Of a stretch of 64,000 nucleotides of DNA, positions 63,976 to 64,000 are shown one piece after another (the stretch's first letter is position 1; every line of letters begins with the position of its first letter). The position numbers were made by a program, and so were the translations under genes. The notes below the pieces were generated by a model that was given only the letters and a program-made list of their open reading frames with translations, was not told where the DNA came from and made no database searches. Origin of the DNA: Bacillus sp. JCM 19058 (GTDB taxonomy: Bacteria; Bacillota; Bacilli; Bacillales_H; Bacillaceae_D); assembly GCA_001310555.1 (NCBI GenBank), contig BAXO01000019.1:1-64000 (forward strand), given 5' to 3'.

Positions 63976-64000
63976 AACAGATCCCCCTAGTTCTATTTAT

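Overview
The window looks like a chromosomal segment of a spore-forming Bacillaceae (Firmicutes). The evidence is the sigW-rsiW-cdaA-cdaR-glmM block, a glmS ribozyme, a TPP riboswitch before tenA, a Spo0E-like gene, a YjcZ-family gene, AGGAGG-type ribosome binding sites and moderate to low GC. I cannot name a species.

Region 1 (1-17457) is a stack of Tn7-like elements at the attachment site just downstream of glmS. From the left there is a right-end relic (element A, to about 1558). Next is a 1.26 kb non-autonomous element with both ends, a relic tnsA and an SRPBCC gene (element B, 1564-2819). Last is a 14.6 kb element with the full tnsA-B-C-D-E set, an abortive-infection-like gene and a cargo zone (element C, 2825-17430). 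B is flanked by the 5-bp repeat CAACA. C ends 24 bases from the glmS stop. The cargo zone of C holds a TetR/HXXEE/small-export cluster, IS3 debris, an IS200-type insertion and a group II intron that abuts it.

Region 2 (17455-19490) is glmS with its self-cleaving ribozyme leader. Region 3 (about 19.9-51.9 kb) is a long accessory stretch lying between glmS and glmM, which are neighbours in Bacillus subtilis. It carries acetyltransferases, TetR regulators, an aldehyde dehydrogenase with its DUF779 partner, and candidate resistance genes (aadK, an APH-family kinase, rph). It also carries tenA under a TPP riboswitch, a histidine-rich protein, an MFS transporter, a TetR-controlled ABC exporter and a carbohydrate set (GH43, AraC regulator, GHL6-type hydrolase, Gfo/Idh-cupin fusion).

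Region 4 (52.0-57.9 kb) is core genome: glmM, cdaR, cdaA, rsiW and sigW with an exact sigma-W promoter, then a Spo0E-like gene and tRNA-Gln, tRNA-Tyr and tRNA-Glu. Region 5 (58-64 kb) holds a small YjcZ protein and a sugar-derivative module: Gfo/Idh dehydrogenase, TIM-barrel isomerase, ABC solute-binding lipoprotein and FAD-dependent oxidoreductase.

A property of the whole window is that many genes, including the normally essential glmS, glmM and cdaA, are split by single-base indels. Most fall in A/T runs that are exactly one base longer than the reading frame needs. I read most of these as sequencing or assembly indels and annotate each such gene over its full span, noting the break.
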